From: DASQFQ01 sp963805525
GTDB taxonomy: Bacteria; Actinomycetota; Thermoleophilia; Solirubrobacterales; Solirubrobacteraceae
DNA length: 64,000 nt
Assembly: GCA_963805525.1 (NCBI GenBank)
Contig: CAWDUT010000007.1
Location: forward strand, 1,388,106 to 1,452,105
Reading direction: 5' to 3'
Shown: piece after piece, positions 62,134 to 64,000 of the stretch
Position numbering within the stretch: position 1 is the stretch's first letter
Layout: each line of letters begins with the position of its first letter
The notes under the pieces: model-generated
Database searches by the model: none
What the model was told of the DNA's origin: nothing
What the model saw: the letters and a program-made list of their open reading frames with translations, nothing else
Position numbers and translations under genes: made by a program

Positions 62134-62167
62134 ACTCTACAACAACACAACTAAACCGTTGTAGAGT
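62134..62167. promoter_or_regulatory. Perfect 10-bp inverted repeat, candidate operator
   Basis: ACTCTACAAC (62134-62143), 14-base spacer, GTTGTAGAGT (62158-62167), in an AT-richer part of the 331-base gap between the thioredoxin operon (minus) and the MFS gene (plus). ACTACGGT at 62172-62179 is the reverse complement of ACCGTAGT in the operator at 53100-53107. No convincing gene lies in 62021-62351. A shared regulator for both sulfur operons is possible. Confidence 0.55.
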
Positions 62168-62351
62168 ACTTACTACGGTCGTTGGCTCGCGCGTCTCCTG
62201 AGGCGTCTCGGGGGGCTCGAGTTCGTTCTCCGGCATGAGACGTGGCTGCAGATACATGACCGGCGCGAGCTCGCCGTCGACGGCGGCTACCTTGCGCGCT
62301 GAGCGCGCGGGCTGACTTCCAGGCCGCTTTGATCAGAGCGAAGCTGTCGTG

Positions 62352-63566
62352 ATGAGTTCCGAATCTCCCTCTGGGCCGCGCCGCGCCACGGCGGCGGTGT
62401 ATGCCGTCTTCATCCTCGCCGGATTCGCGTTCGCCAGCTGGGCTTCGCGGATCCCGCAGGTTCGCGACGCGCTCGACCTCACGCCCCAGACGCTTGGGCT
62501 CGTGCTGCTGGCGATCGCGGTCGGCTCGGTCATCTCGATGCCGCTCGCCGGCGTCGTCGTGGCGCGCCTCGGCACCGCGCGCACGGTCGCCGTGATGGCG
62601 CTGGTGGCGGCCGCCGGCCTGGCCACCGCAGGGCTGGGCTATCCGGTCGGCGTGGCTCCGGTGGTCGCGGGGCTGTTCGCGCTGGGCGTGGGCAACGGCA
62701 CTTGGGACGTGGCCATGAACGTCGAGGGCTCGGCGGTGGAGCAGGAGTTGGGCCGGGCGATTATGCCGCGCTTCCACGCGGGGTTCAGCGTCGGCACGGT
62801 GGCGGGCGCGCTGGGCGGCGCGGCGATGGTGGCGCTCGGCGTCTCCGCCACCGTCCACCTCGTCGCGGTGGCGGCGATCGTGGCCGTCGCGGGGCCGCTG
62901 GCCGTGCGCGACTTCCTGCCGGACGTCGACGCGCCGGCCGACGAGGACGAGCGCCGCAGCCCGCTCAAGGCCTGGACCGAGCCGCGCACGCTGCTGATCG
63001 GCCTGTTCGTGTTCGCCGCGGCGTTCACGGAGGGCACGGGCAACGACTGGCTCGGCGTGGCGGTGATCGACGGCCACCACGCCGCCGCCGCACTCGGCGC
63101 GCTGACCCTCGCCATCTTCCTGGCGGCGATGACGCTCGGCCGCTGGTTCGGCCCAGGCCTGATCGACCGCCACGGGCGCGTGCTCACCGTCCGGATCTTC
63201 GCCGCGCTCGCCCTCGCCGGGCTGGCGCTGGTCGTCTGGGGCGCCACGCTCCCCGTCGCCATGGCGGGCGCCGCACTGTGGGGGCTCGGCACGGCGCTCG
63301 GCTTCCCCGTGGGGATGAGCGCGGCAGGTGATGACCCCGCGCACGCCCCGGCGCGCGTCAGCGTGGTGGCCACGATCGGCTACCTCGCGTTCCTCGCCGG
63401 GCCGCCGCTGATCGGCTTCCTCGGCGAGCACATCGGGACGCTTCGCGCGCTGACCGTGGCCGGCGGGCTCGTCGCGCTCGGGCTCCTGATCTCCGGGGTC
63501 TTGCGCCCGCTGCCGGGAACTGACCGCACTCCCACGGCCGCACCCGCCGGAGCGGAAGCGCAGTGA
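62352..63566 (+). CDS. Major facilitator superfamily transporter (YbjJ-like)
   Basis: 404 aa from ATG 62352, next to an equally placed GTG at 62349. Twelve helices; ASWASRIPQVRDAL near the N-terminus and NGTWDVAMNVEGSAVE at ~120 resemble the YbjJ group of MFS proteins. Substrate unknown. It is the last intact gene before the integrase remnant, 27 bases from its stop. Confidence 0.85.
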   Translation: MSSESPSGPRRATAAVYAVFILAGFAFASWASRIPQVRDALDLTPQTLGLVLLAIAVGSVISMPLAGVVVARLGTARTVAVMALVAAAGLATAGLGYPVGVAPVVAGLFALGVGNGTWDVAMNVEGSAVEQELGRAIMPRFHAGFSVGTVAGALGGAAMVALGVSATVHLVAVAAIVAVAGPLAVRDFLPDVDAPADEDERRSPLKAWTEPRTLLIGLFVFAAAFTEGTGNDWLGVAVIDGHHAAAALGALTLAIFLAAMTLGRWFGPGLIDRHGRVLTVRIFAALALAGLALVVWGATLPVAMAGAALWGLGTALGFPVGMSAAGDDPAHAPARVSVVATIGYLAFLAGPPLIGFLGEHIGTLRALTVAGGLVALGLLISGVLRPLPGTDRTPTAAPAGAEAQ

Positions 63567-63593
63567 GCGAACGTGGGGACGAGATGGTTGAGG

Positions 63594-63886
63594 TCACGAG
63601 TAGGAGAGGCGGGCGCCTCGATCGTGATCCGCTCCCGCAAGCGTTCCGCCGCCAGGTCCACGGTCACGATCTCCACGACCGGCTCGATCGGGCGCCTGGC
63701 CGCGTCCTCCGCCTGCAGCCGCCTCATGGCCTGCGCAGCTTGCGCGCGCGTGAGGCCGTCCGAACCGCCGCGCGTGCGCTTCATGCGGAGCCGGCGATTC
63801 ACCCGCTGCCCGTCCGGCGTGCGCCAGCGGCCGTAGTAGGCGCCCCACTTCTCGTAGATCTGGCCCCAGCCATAGGAGCGTTTCAT
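63594..63886 (-). pseudogene. Tyrosine recombinase (phage-type integrase) N-terminal remnant
   Basis: From ATG 63886: GQIYEKWGAYYGRWRTPDG, then RTRGGSDGLTRAQAAQAMRRL and a helix ending ERLRERITIE (each in part) match the arm-binding N-terminus of actinobacterial tyrosine integrases. At about 63617 the frame breaks; the next frame supplies GARLSYS and stops at 63594. The core-binding and catalytic domains (R..HxxR..Y) are absent, so the protein cannot recombine DNA. Confidence 0.75.
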
Positions 63887-63911
63887 GGCCCCTATAGGCG
63901 TCACGTACAGA

Positions 63912-63935
63912 ATTGGACCCCGTATTGGACCCCGT
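63912..63935 (+). repeat. Perfect tandem 12-bp repeat upstream of the integrase remnant
   Basis: ATTGGACCCCGT occurs twice in direct succession (63912-63923, 63924-63935), 26 bases upstream of the integrase ATG. Tandem short repeats beside int genes are typical arm-type sites or int promoter elements. The second copy extends into the 13-mer also found at 7197-7209. Confidence 0.65.
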
Positions 63936-63961
63936 GGCCTCAAGTTGTCGACCCTAGCAAC

Positions 63962-63993
63962 GGCAAAAGCCCCGGATTACCAGGACTTTTGCC
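63962..63993. terminator. Hairpin at the right edge
   Basis: GGCAAAAG-C-CC-C-GG, loop ATTA, CC-A-GG-A-CTTTTGCC: a 14-pair stem with two mismatches. The stem includes A/T tracts on both sides, so it could terminate transcription in either direction. Its position fits the terminator of a tRNA gene lying just right of the window on the minus strand. Confidence 0.55.
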
Positions 63994-64000
63994 AGATCGG

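Overview
This window is high-GC DNA from an actinobacterium. Gene density is very high, with many 4-base ATGA/GTGA overlaps. The SdhABC set, MMPL transporters, WS/DGAT acyltransferase, CysA2-type thiosulfate sulfurtransferase, heptad-rich GGDEF protein and the integrase N-terminus together suggest the Thermoleophilia/Solirubrobacterales side of the phylum. That placement is inference; no rRNA gene or core phylogenetic marker is present.

Layout. 0-7 kb: a KAS III-like enzyme with an extra N-terminal domain, an MMPL exporter translationally coupled to ornithine aminotransferase, a decayed proC end, and a diguanylate cyclase with a heptad-repeat N-terminus. At 7.1 kb lies the 3' half of a tRNA-Pro(GGG) with its terminator but no 5' half. 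7.2-17.4 kb: a zinc-ribbon protein, a NarL-type kinase with three response regulators, and two tandem membrane redox cassettes (heme-binding ferric-reductase-like membrane protein + ApbE flavin transferase + small proline-rich membrane proteins; the first also has a ferredoxin reductase and ferredoxin). 17.5-28.9 kb: P-type metal ATPase, small metalloprotease, succinate dehydrogenase, a GNAT/acyl-CoA synthetase/wax-ester synthase lipid module, SHOCT and DUF6325 proteins. 29.2-38.5 kb: an MMPL pseudogene, then a nine-gene minus-strand operon (CBS-type Mn pyrophosphatase, Nudix, MFS, triple DUF190, Mg pyrophosphatase, UspA, Kef-like antiporter, two membrane proteins), then enolase. 38.6-40.9 kb: ArsR + CDF metal efflux, and TauE.

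40.1-62.0 kb is a sulfur-oxidation region. SQR makes persulfide, a metallo-beta-lactamase/rhodanese protein is a likely persulfide dioxygenase giving sulfite, a SoeA-like molybdoenzyme with a fused SoeB-SoeC partner is a likely sulfite dehydrogenase, TauE may export sulfite, and a CRIGERS-type sulfurtransferase may form thiosulfate. A second block (52.1-62.0 kb) adds a DsrC/TusE-like carrier, three further rhodanese domains, a second persulfide-dioxygenase-like fusion in reversed domain order, an ArsR repressor with a candidate operator, a third MMPL protein, a second SQR of a different type, a molybdenum-cofactor-sulfurase-like PLP enzyme, OsmC and thioredoxin. A METTL7-like methyltransferase between the blocks may methylate thiols.

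At the right edge (63.6-64.0 kb) are an N-terminal integrase remnant, a perfect 12-bp tandem repeat and a hairpin. A 13-bp sequence is shared between this edge and the DNA next to the broken tRNA at 7.2 kb. I therefore propose that about 57 kb is an old, no longer mobile tRNA-Pro-integrated island carrying redox and sulfur functions. The intact tRNA, if present, would lie just right of the window.
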